64,000 bases of DNA from Brasenia schreberi (GCA_036023115.1 JAYKKT010000047.1:539501-603500), one strand, 5' to 3'. Numbered from the stretch's first letter, positions 13,149 through 26,928 are shown. Numbers and translations are program-made. Notes: generated by a model not told the origin, from the sequence alone.

Positions 13149-13562
13149 TCTTTTGGCTATGAGAAGATATTCAAGAACACGAGTAACTGTTCCACCAGAA
13201 GATTGAGATCACCCTCATATAAGAAATTCTTTACGGAATTTGAAGATTACTCAAAAATATCCTACACGGTTTCCGTAATATCAATACACCGATTGTTTGG
13301 ACATAAATAGTTATCAGTGACAGTGATTAACATAAGAAAAAGGCAGACAGCAACAACAGCAATAGTTCTCAAGACTGTCCAGCAGAAGATCAAAACTTAC
13401 TCCTTTACAAATTCGTATTGGATTTATTCTCTTTCATATTGTGTTCCTCAGAACTACACAAAAATCAAATAATGTGAGATGAATCTCATATATAGTAATC
13501 ATAGAATTCCTGCGCACGAGAGAAGCAAGGAGCACAAACCCTGTTTCTGTATATTGGTCCCT

Positions 13563-16500
13563 TTAGAAAAAACTGAGTTCTGTGTAGCCCTGTGTGTGAA
13601 GCAAGAGTTCTGCAACCTCAACTCTAGCACTAGAGTACGGGATGCCTTTCCTAAACCAGTTACAGTCAACAGACTCGACTTCTGCACTGAAAATGCAATA
13701 GACTGGCCTATGATCAGAAAACCGAGACTCGCCACGGACATATGATAGCTGATTTAGGCCCCTGCCATACCACAAAATGCGATCACACCTGCCAAAAACA
13801 ATAAATGTGTAGGTTTACTTCAAAAGCACGCTGGCCATAACAACAAAGAAGTGCATTTGAAACCTGAGAATTTCCAGGAACTGCAGAGAGAATCGATAGA
13901 TATGCACTCACCATGCTGGAGTTCTCCTTTTCTCCTTTGGGTACATTTCATCTCCAGCATACCGGTCAGAGTTATTCATATACTTGTAAGTGGGTGGAAA
14001 ACATATTCTCCCTTCTTTCCAACCCTGGAAAACCCTTCCTCTTCTCTGCTCAGTCCTAAGCTGCAAAAAATTTAGGCTTCTTTATAAGCACAAGCCCGTG
14101 CACACTCGCACACATGGAATTGAAAGTTGAAAGGGAGAAACCAACTACTAAAACCATTCATCCCCAAAATCTATGATCCTGGGAACAGCTACAAGTTGAC
14201 AGTTTAAGACAAGTCAATCGTAGTTGCTTCTTGAGAACTGAAAGAAACAACCAGAGTTAAGAAACCAAAGGAGCCCTTGCAATGAGGCATTTGTTTGATC
14301 AACAAAGAGGTGTGAGATGAGAAACAGTAGACCACTGCACTCCACTTTCTATAAGGCATTCTTTTTCTATCCAAAATAGACTTCACTAAACAAATTCTTG
14401 AGAACAGTGTGTGCCAACCTGATCGTTTTCCAGTAATGCTCTCCAGTTGTGCATTTCAACCAAAGCTTTTGCAGAACGATACGACAATGCAATCCGGTAA
14501 TTCAAGTCACCAAGCCAAACAATCCGACTAAAGCAAAAAAGAAATTTCAAAATTAGGTCGTTCAGAAAGTGATGGAAACATTCAAGTTAGAACACCAACG
14601 AATTCATGGAAGATCGAAAAATGCATTACTGTTTGAACTGAATGAAAACTAACATCTGGGTACAAGTATTCATTAATAATAATGTCAAAGACCTACTCGT
14701 GATCAAAGATTGTTTCAGGAGAGTTCGCATCTCCTTTGCCACGGACTCGAGGGAAGCGAGTCTTCCTTAATATCTCCATTACATCTGAGTTTCTTCTTAG
14801 TTCATCTCCTTCTTTCTGCCCTGATGTCAAATGACTACATATGAAGCAGAAGCTTGTTTTCTGCACAAACATGCTAACTGAAATTGAACCCTGAAAGATA
14901 GAAAAGTCAAAAAGATTAAATATTGTCACTGGAGAACAGAATGACGATAATTGCAGCATTTGATTTACCCTAAAACCTAGAAAGACAATTTCTTAAAGTG
15001 GACAAAATGTTGTAATGGAGAAAATGCCTGTAGCAAAAGATTTTACCTTATTTCCAAGATAACCCATCAATCCTCTTCCCACGCAAGAAACTTTGAGGTT
15101 CCTAACATCATCTCTTATGTCATTCCTCACCCAAACAGTGAGAAATATGCCAACCATTTGTTTGCTTGCCACCAAACAGTATCGAGAACAACCTAATGAT
15201 CCATCTCTTTCCTCTCCAATGGAAGGACATGCACCATAAGGCAATGGTGAGAAGTACATAACACTTGGAGATTCGCAGCCAGCATTTTCATCATCTGAAG
15301 AACCTGATCTAAAGGTACCATCGCAATCGCTTGGCCTGTTACCAAACATAAATCTATCGCAAACACTGAATCGCCGATCAAGCCGTGGTTGCCCTATTGA
15401 GATATCACTGTCCATCCTCAAACTCTGACTAAGTGACTGGAAAGACCGTCGATTGAAGAAAGCATTCGCCTTCTGCCTTGTCGATCCTTCAAAATCAGAG
15501 TCTAATTCTACAATAGGGTCAGGTATAGGAGAAGGCATGTGGTAGCCACCGCTACTGCCGCTGTTACCGGGAAGATTATTTAGAGTCTTTCTTATCAATG
15601 CCAACCATTTTTCAGCAGGGCCATTGTCCTCTGCGCCCAGGACATTTCCGGCATTCAGAGGGACTATTTCTTGGAAACTGCAGCAAGAGAAGAAACAATT
15701 GGGCTTTTTGTTTACTTCATAAAATGCAAATAGAAAGACTGCATGAACATCTAACATAAGACAGGATCTGAACAAGAAAATAACATATAAACTCTGATAC
15801 CCCAAAACATAAATATCTGCAGGAGGTGAGGTATGAAGCCAATCATCAAGACTCAGATAACTGGGAGGCGACCTTCCACCTACATTCCATGTTGCTACAG
15901 ATACTCTGTTCAGCAACATAAATGGGAGAAATCATGAATACTGGAATGCTAAGATATACTAGGATAATTTTCTCCGTATCTGAGGCGAAAGTTAAATACC
16001 TATAATCTTGAACATCTTTAACTTGACAAGTAATATCAAAGTCGGACTTTGGCCTCCTGTAGGTATCCGAGTTTCTCTTGGACGGTCTCTCTGCAAGAGG
16101 ACAAGCAAATCAAATCATATAACATATTTTAGAATTGGATGCAGGAAACCGACAATCTTTGTTCCAGAGAAAAAGAAGAAAACCAAGAAGAGACAAAGAG
16201 CAGAAAAAACTAAGAATAGTAAACTAGGTGCCAGACAGTTGGGTCTAACCTGTTTTGCTTTTCTTGACCGTGAAAGTCTCCCTCTCTGAGAAACTCCTAC
16301 TCCAATCTCCCTCGCCAACTGAGACTCAAAATTATATACCAAAATGAAAAGAGTTAAAATACTACAACAGGAAACCCTTTTCTCTAACCATACAATTAAA
16401 ACCATATGAGAGATGCTGCATGTTCCAAGAGCTTAAACGAATAAGAGCTAATGCTATAAATACTCAAATCCATAAAGGTGAAAGGCAACATAAGTACCAG

Positions 16501-16890
16501 TACATACGATTCAAAAATAACTACTCTATTTTGGGAATGGTCGCCTATGGTGAATGACACTCTCGTAACACATTAACAAAACCTAAATCCCCAAATGAGA
16601 AGGTAAGAGAATACAGAGAACCCACCTTCTCCAACCACATCATCAGAATGAAACTCGTGAGCCTTGCTCTTGATATTGAACCATTTTCTAACGAGCGCCT
16701 TAGACCAGGAGAGCTAGAGTCCGAAAACAAGCACACGAAACAGACACATAGAGAAAAAGCAACCAATAAAATGATGAAGAAAGAGAGAGATAAATGAGAA
16801 ATCAGAATAAACCCATCGTCCACAAATATGAAGTAGAAGAGAATGAAGCATAAGATTGACCTTGCTCTTCTTCTGTCTCCCATCTCTCAT
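13563..16890 (-). CDS. Type I inositol polyphosphate 5-phosphatase (CVP2 / At5PTase1-2 group), complete ten-exon gene
   Basis: Exons read leftward: 16890-16861, 16713-16626, 16318-16250, 16090-16000, 15905-15801, 15677-15047, 14890-14697, 14527-14419, 14060-13912, 13788-13563. They sum to 1692 bases in one frame (563 aa) and all introns are GT-AG. The N-terminus has the family's basic [15 protein letters not shown] stretch and [14 protein letters not shown]. Catalytic-fold motifs: ATWNVGG (about 97-103), WLGDLNYR (407-414), PAWCDRI (487-493) and SDHRPV (513-518); the end TELSFF is typical. Known: these Mg-dependent enzymes remove the 5-phosphate from inositol phosphates such as Ins(1,4,5)P3 and from phosphoinositides; Arabidopsis CVP2 and CVL1 shape leaf veins and At5PTase1/2 damp ABA and seedling signalling. 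The long exon 6 carries the poorly conserved serine-rich insert normal for this group. Which paralogue it is cannot be settled here. Confidence 0.93.
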
Positions 16891-18019
16891 TTTTCACAAC
16901 TTCTTCATACAGCCGTTCTCCTAACATGCAATGCCGGCCTTATTTCTCTCTTTCAGGTCCCTCTCTTGATCAAGTGAAGATGGGTTCTTTCTGGGTTCTG
17001 GGATTGGCTTGAGAGTTAATAACAACTTCAAAGGAAACAAATGAAAGAATTTGAAGGAAAACAAGGTGGGCACTATTAACTAACGAAGGCCAGAGAGAGA
17101 GGAGAGAAAATGAGGAGAAAGATGGGTGATTTCTAAGAAGAAAATACACAAGCCCGTCGCTCCTCCCTTCCAATTCTCGTTAACAACAGCTAAGTGTATA
17201 ATTTGAAGAGAATGGAGAAACGCTCTCTCTCTGCCTCTCTCTCTCTCTCTCCGTAGAGGTTTTATTCCAAACCTGAGAGTGGAGACCATGAAACGGTCAG
17301 CAAAGGTTACACCACCTCGTTTCTCACATGAAAAGAACTGCCGGGTAGGCTGCCCGGCTGGGACCACGTAGGTCTTAATGAAGGAGTGTCACTGCCCGCG
17401 GTCAGGGAGGAGAGTGAATGGGTGAAGCTTTATTTTTCTGGTTGTAGCCTTGAGTGGGGAGAAGCAGTTAAAAGGAGGAAAAGCGACAAAGAGAGTAAGG
17501 GATTGGAAGAATTTTGAAGGTGCTTTCGTTCTCATGTTTTGAAAATGTTGCAGGGTTCCTTTGCTGATTCTGTGAAGAGAATGTTGATGATTTTGTTTGT
17601 AATATGTCTCCCTCTCTCTCCCTCTAACTGTGCACACACGCATATGTGTGTGTTCTCTCTTCAGAATTAGTGATTTTCCATATTGGTTATGCCTCGTGAT
17701 TTTTGGGATTCCTGGCCCTTGTCTCCTATCATGCTCCCTTTTGTGGGCATTGCTCTTGCATTGATCCCTCTAAGATTTGGGTTAGGCCTTTGTTTGGCAT
17801 CATATGTTAGGGTTCGTCTATCTTCCACAAAGTCTAGGTCATTGATTAGACTGCCAATCACGTCTGATGGAACAACCTACTATGTCTTTGCAAAAATTTA
17901 CGACCTTGTTATGGTTGCATTTTTTTTTGGGAATGATTCAAGTTTTCAACCTTCTTTTGCACAGTTCACTAATTTGCACAAATCTTAAATTTTTGTTACT
18001 CCATCTTAAGAGTGCCAAA

Positions 18020-18020
18020 T

Positions 18021-18074
<54 letters not shown>
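18020..18074. repeat. TC microsatellite
   Basis: Pure TC dinucleotides, about 55 bases. Confidence 0.97.
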
Positions 18075-18077
<3 letters not shown>

Positions 18078-18597
18078 TCAACCAATTAAGTCCATGATTA
18101 TGGATTTAATTTTGGCCAGTCTAGTGTTTTGCAGCATCATAAGCTACTACGACAACATTATATGGGAAACTGTGCTGGCTCCACTTATTCCATTGTTTAC
18201 ATAGAACAAGGTATTTGGTGCTCCTTTCTGAGGCATTATTTTATTGCAGTTGAGGGTTGGATGGTCCAAAGATATTCAAACTAGATCGGCATCTTATATC
18301 ATGATATGGAATCCCTACCCTCAGGATCCCAGTCTCAATCCCCATTAAGTCATAACTAAAGCTCCCACTATCAGGAGAGTCGAGTGATTTTTCAGAAAAA
18401 AGGAAATAACAGAAACTTAGAAAAAGAAAAGAGTGCAAACTGTAGCGGGACATACAAGACCTTATCTTGATTGGTCCTATTGCCTTTCATTGTAGCCATT
18501 TATACTGGGATATTCATTTTTTCCTGTGATATGGCAATCAGTTAATGCTCAGAACTTGCAGCAGATATGGATATTCACTGTGATGCCTTTCTAATAC

Positions 18598-18598
<1 letters not shown>

Positions 18599-18643
<45 letters not shown>

Positions 18644-18645
18644 AC
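18599..18645. repeat. Poly-C run (31 bases) followed by CA repeats
   Basis: Thirty-one consecutive Cs, then ACACAC. Very long C runs are rare in plant DNA, since A/T runs dominate, and their exact length is hard to sequence. Confidence 0.95.
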
Positions 18646-20869
18646 AAAAAGGAGTTTAATCATCGGGATTCAAGAACTGCCGTCTCCACAGTCAGTTCAG
18701 TACTATAATGCTACAATAACCAGCGGCAGATCCAGAAATTCTTTTAACATGGAGCAAATAACACGCAGAACTGTTCAGGAAGGTGCGAACTGTATATGAT
18801 AGCCAACGGGTTTCGGCATGCAATATGGATTTTTTGCTTATTTCCCGAATTGCGGGTGCCCCACCTTGGCTGAATGTAGATCCACTACTAACAGTGGAGC
18901 AAACCCCACGATGCTGAAAGACTCTGCTGCATGCATGAATGTGCTTTTCTGAAGGTGACTCTAGGATCCCTTGTCACAAAGTTGGTGCATTGATAAGAGT
19001 GTTGCGGAGAGATGTGAATGCAATCCGAAATAAATGAGGGCAGTTCATTCCGCATCAAACAAGGAATCACAAGGATAGTTATTTGACCTTTTGATCAAAT
19101 GAGAAGGTGTGGGAGTATATCCACATGTTGACATTAAATGGGAGAAGTGTTGGCATCATGACATGTGAAGTGCAGATGCCATACATTAATATGGATTCTC
19201 TTCAATTCGAGGAAGATTATGAGGACTCAAATAAAGGAATCATGATTCCGATTCTTTGATGTTTTGCTAGTATCTCTCTCTTTATGTGTGTGGGGTGTGT
19301 GAGGCAACCATCATTTTCTAACTAATGGAGGTGAGGAAATATCTATGTGGCTCTTTAAGGCAATCATCTTACAAAAGCATCTATTTGTTAATGGTTTTAC
19401 TGCTACAAATGGGAAACTCTGCAAGATGGCCTTTTCACCCTTAGATTGGCGCATCCGACGGCTCATGTCGATTCATGCTTTGCCTGTCATTGCCCAACCA
19501 GAAGGAAAGATCGGTCAGAACACATGGCCATCTATGCATGCATATCTGTGTCCCGCAGGCCCACTTAATGCTTTCGTTTTCAATGGTCAAATTGGAAACA
19601 ATATCATCATTATTTTATATAAAAGGGAAATAAAGGCCAAAAGATCAGGTAGGAGTACTGAAGCTCAGGTTAGTTGTATTTTTATTGCGTCACCGTTGTT
19701 TCCAAAGCTGCAAAGTTACAACTAAAGAGAAATATACGCAATTCCTTTCTTGAGCTTCTTCCTGACATTAAAATCCAAAGTACACAAGCAAACTTTGACT
19801 GGCTTTTTGTTACCATGTCTTTGCTTCGCCAAGCCCGTGAGTAGGTTTGAACATAACTCTTGAAGTACCTCGACTCCTTATGTGGTGAACTCAAGTCCTA
19901 AACCCACCTAGCGGGGGGGTAGACATGGAGCATTTGGAGCCAGCCCGGTAGTTTGAACGGAACCAAACTGGGCTGGGGACTGGTTAAAACTGGAACCGGC
20001 TAACTAGTCTTGGAACCGTGATGGAACTATACACCCTCTCTCATGAAATCAAAACCAGAACCAGCAATTCAAACCTCTGGTTCGGATTTTATTTTATAAA
20101 TTTCATTGGCGTTTCAGTTTTTTTTAGTTCAAATCACAACCGTAACTAAATTGACGGTTAGAGAACCAGATCCAGAACCAGAACCTGTATATATACAATT
20201 CGGTCCCACACATGGTTCCAGGTAAATCAGAACTGGCCGTCTACATGATCAGTTGATCATAAGATTCATCAAATTCAAATGTATCTAAGGAAAAAAATCT
20301 CATTTTGTATGGTGGATCATTTTGATCGCAAGATCCTAATGATTGCATAATTAAGCTCAAGATTCTTCTAGGATCATACACACTGCGGTCCTTCGCTTGA
20401 AATATGGCAAACAGTATACCCAAATTGAACAGGGTTGAGTGTACTCTATAGGGAATTAATTGTAATATTTCCCAGCTGTTGAAAATTGCCGTTTTGTAAT
20501 TTGGTTTTGATTATAATTGAATTTTCTGTGTGGCGGCCATGGACTTAGAAGTTGAGAAAATGCTCTCTCAAAACTCTCTAAACTAGAGAGAGAGAGCTTG
20601 ATCTGTTTGATGCATGCTTAAATCTATTTAAAGACCTTCATCGTTTCATTGGATTGATCAATGATGAAGTTAAATTAAATACGAGATACTAAAGTACAAC
20701 AATATTTTTTGCTTTTTAATATCAAATCACCACCGTTAGCCAAACCAATGGAACGGGTGTCACATATTCTCTCTCTATAGATACATATAGTGTGCATAGT
20801 TGTTTGTGCAGTTGATTGTTCCTCTCTTTCTTCTTCATTCCCAAGAGAGAGGATAACAAGGTCCTAGAA

Positions 20870-20959
20870 TCTTAAAATCACAGATCTTGACGACCATGTT
20901 GGTGACTTTATATCTCTTAAAATCACAGATCTTGACGATATTGTTGGTGACTTTATATC
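20870..20959. repeat. Tandem duplication of a 45-bp unit
   Basis: The unit starting TCTTAAAATCACAGATC at 20870 recurs at 20915 with a few substitutions. Confidence 0.9.
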
Positions 20960-21202
20960 ATATCAAGGGAAGGAGTCTTGTCACCAGATCAGTGAGTGAC
21001 ACTACCAAATTTCCTATGCTCTAAGTGTTTATAATATCTCAAAGATCATGACCATGATAGAAACTGAAAGTAAATGTATTGATCCTGTAGAATAAAATGC
21101 CCCCTTCAAAAGAGAGCAATTTGTGCCTTTTTTTTTAAGAACCATTTACTTGAAAAAGCCTGTGAATGATGCATGTCCTCCTTATAAGGACGACAATCGG
21201 TT

Positions 21203-21260
21203 TAACAAAGAGGAATACTATAATCTAGTTGCGGATGCCTTGTCTCGAAGTTCATGGTGA
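21203..21260 (+). mobile_element. Scrap of Ty3/gypsy pol (end of RNase H)
   Basis: The plus strand encodes NKEEYYNLVADALSRSSW before a stop. N.VADALSR is the conserved end of the gypsy RNase H domain. Neighbouring frames show no further pol motifs, so this is a small relic. Confidence 0.5.
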
Positions 21261-21421
21261 TTGTTATGCACGATAGATGACTGACTGCCTATAAGACGGA
21301 ACGAAGACAAACTTCTCAATCAAATTTAAACAATGGAAATTTAGAAAACACATGTCGATGTGTGAGATTGAATGCAAGCCCTCAAAGCAAAAACCTGAAC
21401 ATGTAAAGAGTGTGCTGTTAT

Positions 21422-21422
<1 letters not shown>

Positions 21423-21454
<32 letters not shown>
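21423..21454. repeat. GA microsatellite
   Basis: Pure GA dinucleotides. Confidence 0.95.
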
Positions 21455-21458
<4 letters not shown>

Positions 21459-23299
21459 AAGCCATAATCATGGCTCTAACGAGGCATGGTAGAGGGTTTA
21501 GAGTTCTTCATGTTTGTGAATTATCCGAGTAAAGCTTCGCACGATTGGCTTTTCATTGAAATATGCAGTACAATTAATTACCTCCAAAGTTTCTTTACTT
21601 AAAAAAAGTCCTTAAGAAAAGAGTTTCTTTGTGATCACAATGTCCTAAAGATGAAGCTAGGATTGCATATTAATCAAACTTGAATAACCAAAAATATATT
21701 TTAGAATGCCTAATTTTTGTCCAAAAGGGGCGTAGCTCGATAACAGGGATTGTTTATTTCAACACACATAGGGCCATACATGATCCTACTGTTGTTCACT
21801 TTTTTGAGCGCTTAATTGTTGTATACAATTTACGGAACCCAGCATGAATTGGATTTTTGAATAATATAGAGATGAAATGTCTTCATTCTCTTTCTCAAAA
21901 TGGGAAACTTCTTGGATGCAAGTAAAGAATCACGAAGCAAATCATGCTAAGCCTAACTTAGACTAAGAAAGACTATTACCTCCTTAAAAAGTCGGTTTGC
22001 ATGCGATCTAATTGGTACTTAAGTTCCACGTTATTCAATCATTTAAACAAAGTTCAATCACAAAAGAGAATTTCCTTTTCTCATCCCTTTTGATTAAAAC
22101 TTCTATTAGGATGTCAATTCAAATAAAAGCAAGATTCTAACGGTTTCTATACTTTGAAACCTACAATAAGATACTTGCAATGAACGGCTCCCCTCAAGTG
22201 CAGTAGATGCAGCCTCCTGCTGCTTTCTCTTCTTCTCTCCGACTATGAGGGGTGGCTTCACACCGAAACTTTCCCATGTTGATTGTGTGATGATATTCCT
22301 CTAAAATAGAGATAATTTGGGCCCTAAACCACTGAAGACTATTATCACTTTTTTTTTGGTTCTTTATAGAATGAAGGTTCGAGTGTAACCTCTAGTTCAA
22401 GCTAGCTGTAAATACAGGTTCCGCTTTCTTTTCCTGCAGGTCAAAAGAGCTAATAACTTGACATTTCGGAGAGGAATATTTTGATATGAAAGAAAGTTAT
22501 CGAAAGATGCGTAAGGTTCTTACCAGGATTTTGGTTGGGAATTCTATTTCCAAGCCTATGCTTTTCCCGGATCAATCCATTGGCCACATTTAGTTATAGT
22601 ATCAAGTCACCACCAACAAATGGGTTCATGGAAGACCCAGCTAGGTGCAACTGCTTGTATGATAGCCAGAGGCCCTCCAACTGCCAACATCTGCAGGGTG
22701 ATGATAAGCCATTTTGCCACTTCAAACAGTTAATGCATTCTTGCGCTTAACTACAATCCCTTTTTCTTATTCAACATAAGAAATAAGCAAAAACAATTGG
22801 AAGTTATGAACAAATATTTGTACACAATGAACCCGTTCCCCAAATCCCTGTAATGATGCCATGCACTACCCAGGAAACCAGATCCTATAGTGCACTTATC
22901 ATGCTGCTACTGGATCCAACATGAGAAAAGTTGAAAACAAGGTCATATCATGATAGAAGAAAGACTGATACATGTAAGTCACAGAAACCCCTGACAAACA
23001 TCCAGATCTGAATAACTCATAATACTTACAGCCTCAGACCCTAAGAAATACAACAACCACCGTAGCGGCAGCTGCTGGTTCAGAACCAGCAGCAATGGCG
23101 GGAAGAAGAAGAGGAAGATGAAAAGACCAATTGAAATAAACATGAAAAAAATGATGGTGTTCCATTACTCAGCTCATTAACAATTCTATTCATTTGTTGT
23201 CTGAAAATAATCATCAAATATCAGAAATTTCAATTTGATGCTAGCAGAATACCTAGTAAAGAACAGATTAATTTTGTATTACTCCAATACGACCAATAC

Positions 23300-25333
23300 C
23301 TGTGCCTTGAGGGCAGCTGCTGTCTCTGCTCCAACATTGACCGTCTCTTGAACAACCTGTCACTCATAAAATAAAATGAAATAGGTTGACATAGGTAGGA
23401 TGAAAATGACATGATGAATATAACCATGCAATTTTTCCAACAATATATATATGTATATGTATATGTATATATGTGTGTGTATGTAAATACTCCAATATGA
23501 CAAACCAAGATTGAAAAAGATTAATTTACTCAAAAGAAGACAGCAGTCAACAAATACTCAAGCAAATTCTGAAATGGATGCACGCGTGTGGGATACCAGT
23601 AAATGTAAAGATAAAATGTGCAGGGATATTGCAAGATGATGTATCTTATCAAACTTAAATTGAATATGAAACTTTCTTTTGCTATTCCAAAATAGTTACA
23701 ATTACTGTTCAGACCTTTCACTTTTGCAGATTGCAATATGTTTTACCAATGAGATAAGTTGGTTGTCAACTCTTTACAGCTGAAAGTTTATTTAGGACAT
23801 CCATGAGATCAGAGTAAGTGCAGCAAAACATGAAAGGTTAATAACAAATAACCTACTTTGACCGCTCTATCGCTTGATCAGTTTCATTCATCATGCTGTG
23901 TCCCTTGTCCATCAACTGTTGATCAGTCAGCTGCAAAACTCAGCATTATACAAGAATGCAAAAGGTAAGCACCACTTCAGGTAAGATTGGAGGAGGAGTC
24001 TGTACAAGAGATTCTAAGAAACATATGCAGCAAAAGTAAAAAGGACCTATACATGAGGTGGTTAAGTGTCAAAGATCTATTCAAATCTGAAAGAGACATC
24101 CGCCAGATTGTCCATCAGAAAGAAAATGCCATAGGACGGTCTCTTATGTAGTATTGTATGGCACCATTACCATAGTAGCATACATTCTTCCATCATATTT
24201 TGGTCATTAATATTACGCGAAACTACAGCACCCTTCTGTTCCAGTTATAATGTCTTAACCTTTACCAGTAAAGGTTTCATATCCTCCTTGGCTCTATCAT
24301 ATGGGTTTCTGCTTTTTGGTTCTTTCTTTTCCTCATTTAGGATGTATATTAGAGGATGTGCCGCTATCATCGTTTTCCTGATTTAAATGTTTTTTTCTGG
24401 TGGGACTCCGAAGACTGAGGCAGCTCTAGCCTATTTATGGGGATACATGAATTAAAAACTAAGTTCTATAAGCAAACTCAATACTTCAATCCATTTAAGT
24501 GAGAATTCTTTTTCAGAAAATACTCAACACCATTGACTGAAAGTGAAACAGTAGAAGATTGACTGATTCAGAAACATGGAATTTAAGTTTCGATCTTTCT
24601 ATGTGTAAAGCATCGATTATTTTTATATAGTTATTTGCCCACTACGTACTAAACTGGCATCCATTAATATCAGAAAGATTAGAAAAATGGATCTATTATA
24701 CCATCTTTTACATGAGGGTCTCAATCCCTAGCATGGTCATTGATATATGTGGTTCCACCAAAAGAATGTCTTAACTTTATTTAACTAATACGTGATTATC
24801 TGCTTCAATTTATAAATTAACTCTAATCCTGACAAGGAACATATATCCAATATATCATTAATGTAAAGTAATATAAACAACAAAAAGCTAGAAAAACAAA
24901 TAATTCATGAACATATGAACTAAATTAAAGTGCTAAATATACAACGAATCTACTAACTGGCATACTACTAAATGAAGGTGATGTATTACTGTCCAAGTGT
25001 AGGTGACATAAAGCTCTGAAACTTATTAACTAACATCCTATTGTTAGTACTCCTTCATGAGCTCAAACCTAAGCTGGTCCAAGAACAGGGCCTGAACCAA
25101 AGGTAATACAGCCACCTGGAGTGATAAAACAGAGCACTGCAAAGGCACTCGGGTTTTTCGCCCCACTTTAACTGAGGCAACTAATATGCATGTTTGGTGG
25201 TTTAATAAGGACAATAAAAAGATGTACAGAAGTTAAAGAAGGATTCTTACAAGAAGCTACCTCAGCTGATCCTTCATTACCTCCTGGACCATCAAACAAA
25301 TCAACTCGCTTGTTCTCAAGGGAGCTTGAATAT
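23300..25333 (-). pseudogene. Fragment of a novel plant SNARE (NPSN) gene, three internal exons
   Basis: Read leftward: 25333-25261 encodes SSSLENKRVDLFDG plus a short acidic tail; about 23930-23857 encodes LTDQQLMDKGHSMMNETDQ then AIERSK; 23356-23300 encodes VVQETVNVGAETAAALKAQ. In this order they match the linker and first half of the SNARE motif of NPSN11-13, Qb-SNAREs of the plasma membrane and cell plate. Neither the N-terminal helical exons (expected right of 25.3 kb) nor the last exons with the rest of the SNARE motif and the membrane anchor (expected left of 23.3 kb) were found. The donor after AIERSK reads AAAGTAGGT, one G short of the expected AAG|GTAGGT, so using its GT would shift the frame. 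Introns are kept, so this is a genomic duplicate, not a retrocopy. Alternatively a real gene has very divergent or distant end exons. Confidence 0.6.
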
Positions 25334-26703
25334 CTATTCATTAATTAGAAACACACCATGAGAGAGTAGCTCCAGATTCAAAAACCTCAAAATAGTTCAT
25401 AAACATCAAAATGATCAATGATTCAAATACAATCATTCATGCGATAGGAGACACTCAACCAAGTCTTTTGACACTTAAATAAAACTATAACTAACCAACA
25501 TTTGGACCCGATTCTGACAATAGAAGTAAACTTGGGTAATGTTTATCTTCTATTTTGGTCCACAATAATCCTTAATGTGATCAGCTAGGCAAGACCCAAG
25601 CCAAGGAAGACGTGTAGCTCATTAGCTCATGGACGGAAGTCAAAACCCAAGAATCATATCATGATCCAACTCATCTTTGAATAGAGTTGCGGATCCGAAC
25701 CTTTTAGGGCCCTGTGTCCACGATCCGAAGGAAATTTGGATGCAGTCGTATAGTTCGTATCCGATTTTGTGGCTTCTTGTTACCAGACACGGACCAACCT
25801 CCGGGCTGCGGACCTGGTCAGGATTTTGTGGCTTCTCAAAATTTCAAAAAAAAAAAATTCTTGGTATTTTTTAAAGTGTAATAAATGTATATGATACTGT
25901 TTGTTGATCTCAACCATTGATCTTCAAAATCATATCAATAAGATCTTTAAGAAGATTAGAACATGAATTATATACATACATGGACTAATTTCTCTTTCTC
26001 TTTCTCTCTCTATATGTTTGTGTTGTTTCTGCTGACTGGATCCAACTCTTGGATCCATTTCACCAAACCAAACCAGAATGGGTTGTGTAACAGTACCGTC
26101 ATTGGTGTTAGTACATTTGGTTTGAATATTACTTCAAAATTCAATCAATGAGAACTGAATGTTGAGGATCACTACTTTGCTAACCATTTTGATGTGTCCA
26201 AATTGTACAACTCTTGTGTTGGATCCACAACTCAAGCTTATCGCCCTCCGCAATCAACACAAACTTCTAGTTTTTGTGATTAATCTAATCGAATCACGAG
26301 CTTTAATCTGAGTCACATCTCAGAGTTTTTTTAATATAGAGTTGAATTTGTTCCAACACGAACTCTTATCAACAAAACCAGTTGGACACTGATAAGAGCT
26401 CACCGTTGAACTACTATCAAGAAACCCAAATATGTAAGACGCAATTGAATATCAGGATTTTTCTAAGGAAAAACTACACTAAATCATTAAATTGCGCGCG
26501 CGTGTGTGTGAGGGAGAGAGAGAGAGAGCTCTTACTGTATAAAGGCCCCTGCTTTGGTGGGTTTCCGGAGATGGGTCTCGGCAGCAAAAAGAAACCGTAA
26601 TATCTGGAGTTCCAGAAGCGGCCACAACCCAACGACCGTCATTGTCAGGACGTTTTGTTCGCCTACTTCCCCTTGCCTCAGGCAAGGTGAACCGTAGCTG
26701 ACG

Positions 26704-26766
<63 letters not shown>

Positions 26767-26928
26767 TGATCCAAGCCAGTTTCTTACAGGTGAGATGGGT
26801 TCTCCTTTCTTCTCGAGTTATTCGTTGTATCTGTTGTTGATTTAGGAGTTCTTTTTCGTTTGCTCTCGCGTTTCAACCTCTGATTTTAGTGGACTTTCCT
26901 GGATTTAGAAATTGAAGCTAAGGAACAA
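25334..26928. other. Intergenic
   Basis: No exon recognised. A GA tract of nearly 60 bases lies at 26707-26764 just upstream of the RDM1 leader. A CAG|GTGAGA site near 26790 could be the donor of an RDM1 leader intron. Confidence 0.45.
26707..26764. repeat. GA microsatellite upstream of RDM1
   Basis: Pure GA dinucleotides. GA-rich tracts are common in plant promoters and leaders and can bind BPC factors; a role here is only a possibility. Confidence 0.95.

Larger units (their letters stand above)
9570..13562. other. Intergenic with microsatellites and repeat debris
   Basis: Apart from the separately listed repeats no gene is recognised. The minus frame at 10583-10915 (110 codons) has mixed composition but no motif I know. 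CT/CA tracts lie near 11620-11652, and part of the right end is probably the 3' untranslated region of the 5-phosphatase. Confidence 0.5.
16891..20869. other. Intergenic, upstream of the 5-phosphatase
   Basis: The first few hundred bases presumably hold the leader and promoter of the minus-strand 5-phosphatase; a CT tract lies at 17221-17252. Beyond that only microsatellites, AACCGG-rich repeat-like sequence (19.93-20.23 kb) and unrecognised frames, the longest at 19345-19725 plus, 126 codons without known motif. Confidence 0.5.
20960..23299. other. Intergenic
   Basis: Besides the gypsy scrap and a GA tract nothing is recognised. The plus frame at 22535-22750 has no known motif. The missing 3' exons of the neighbouring NPSN fragment were looked for on the minus strand and not seen. 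Confidence 0.5.

Noticed and set aside
14993..15919. A 308-codon minus frame as a separate gene
   Set aside because: It is three parts of the 5-phosphatase (two exons plus the retained intron 15678-15800) read through; splice sites restore the known family sequence.
16008..17367. Several frames over the 5' end of the 5-phosphatase
   Set aside because: Wrong-frame or antisense readings of exons and introns; the spliced model explains the region.
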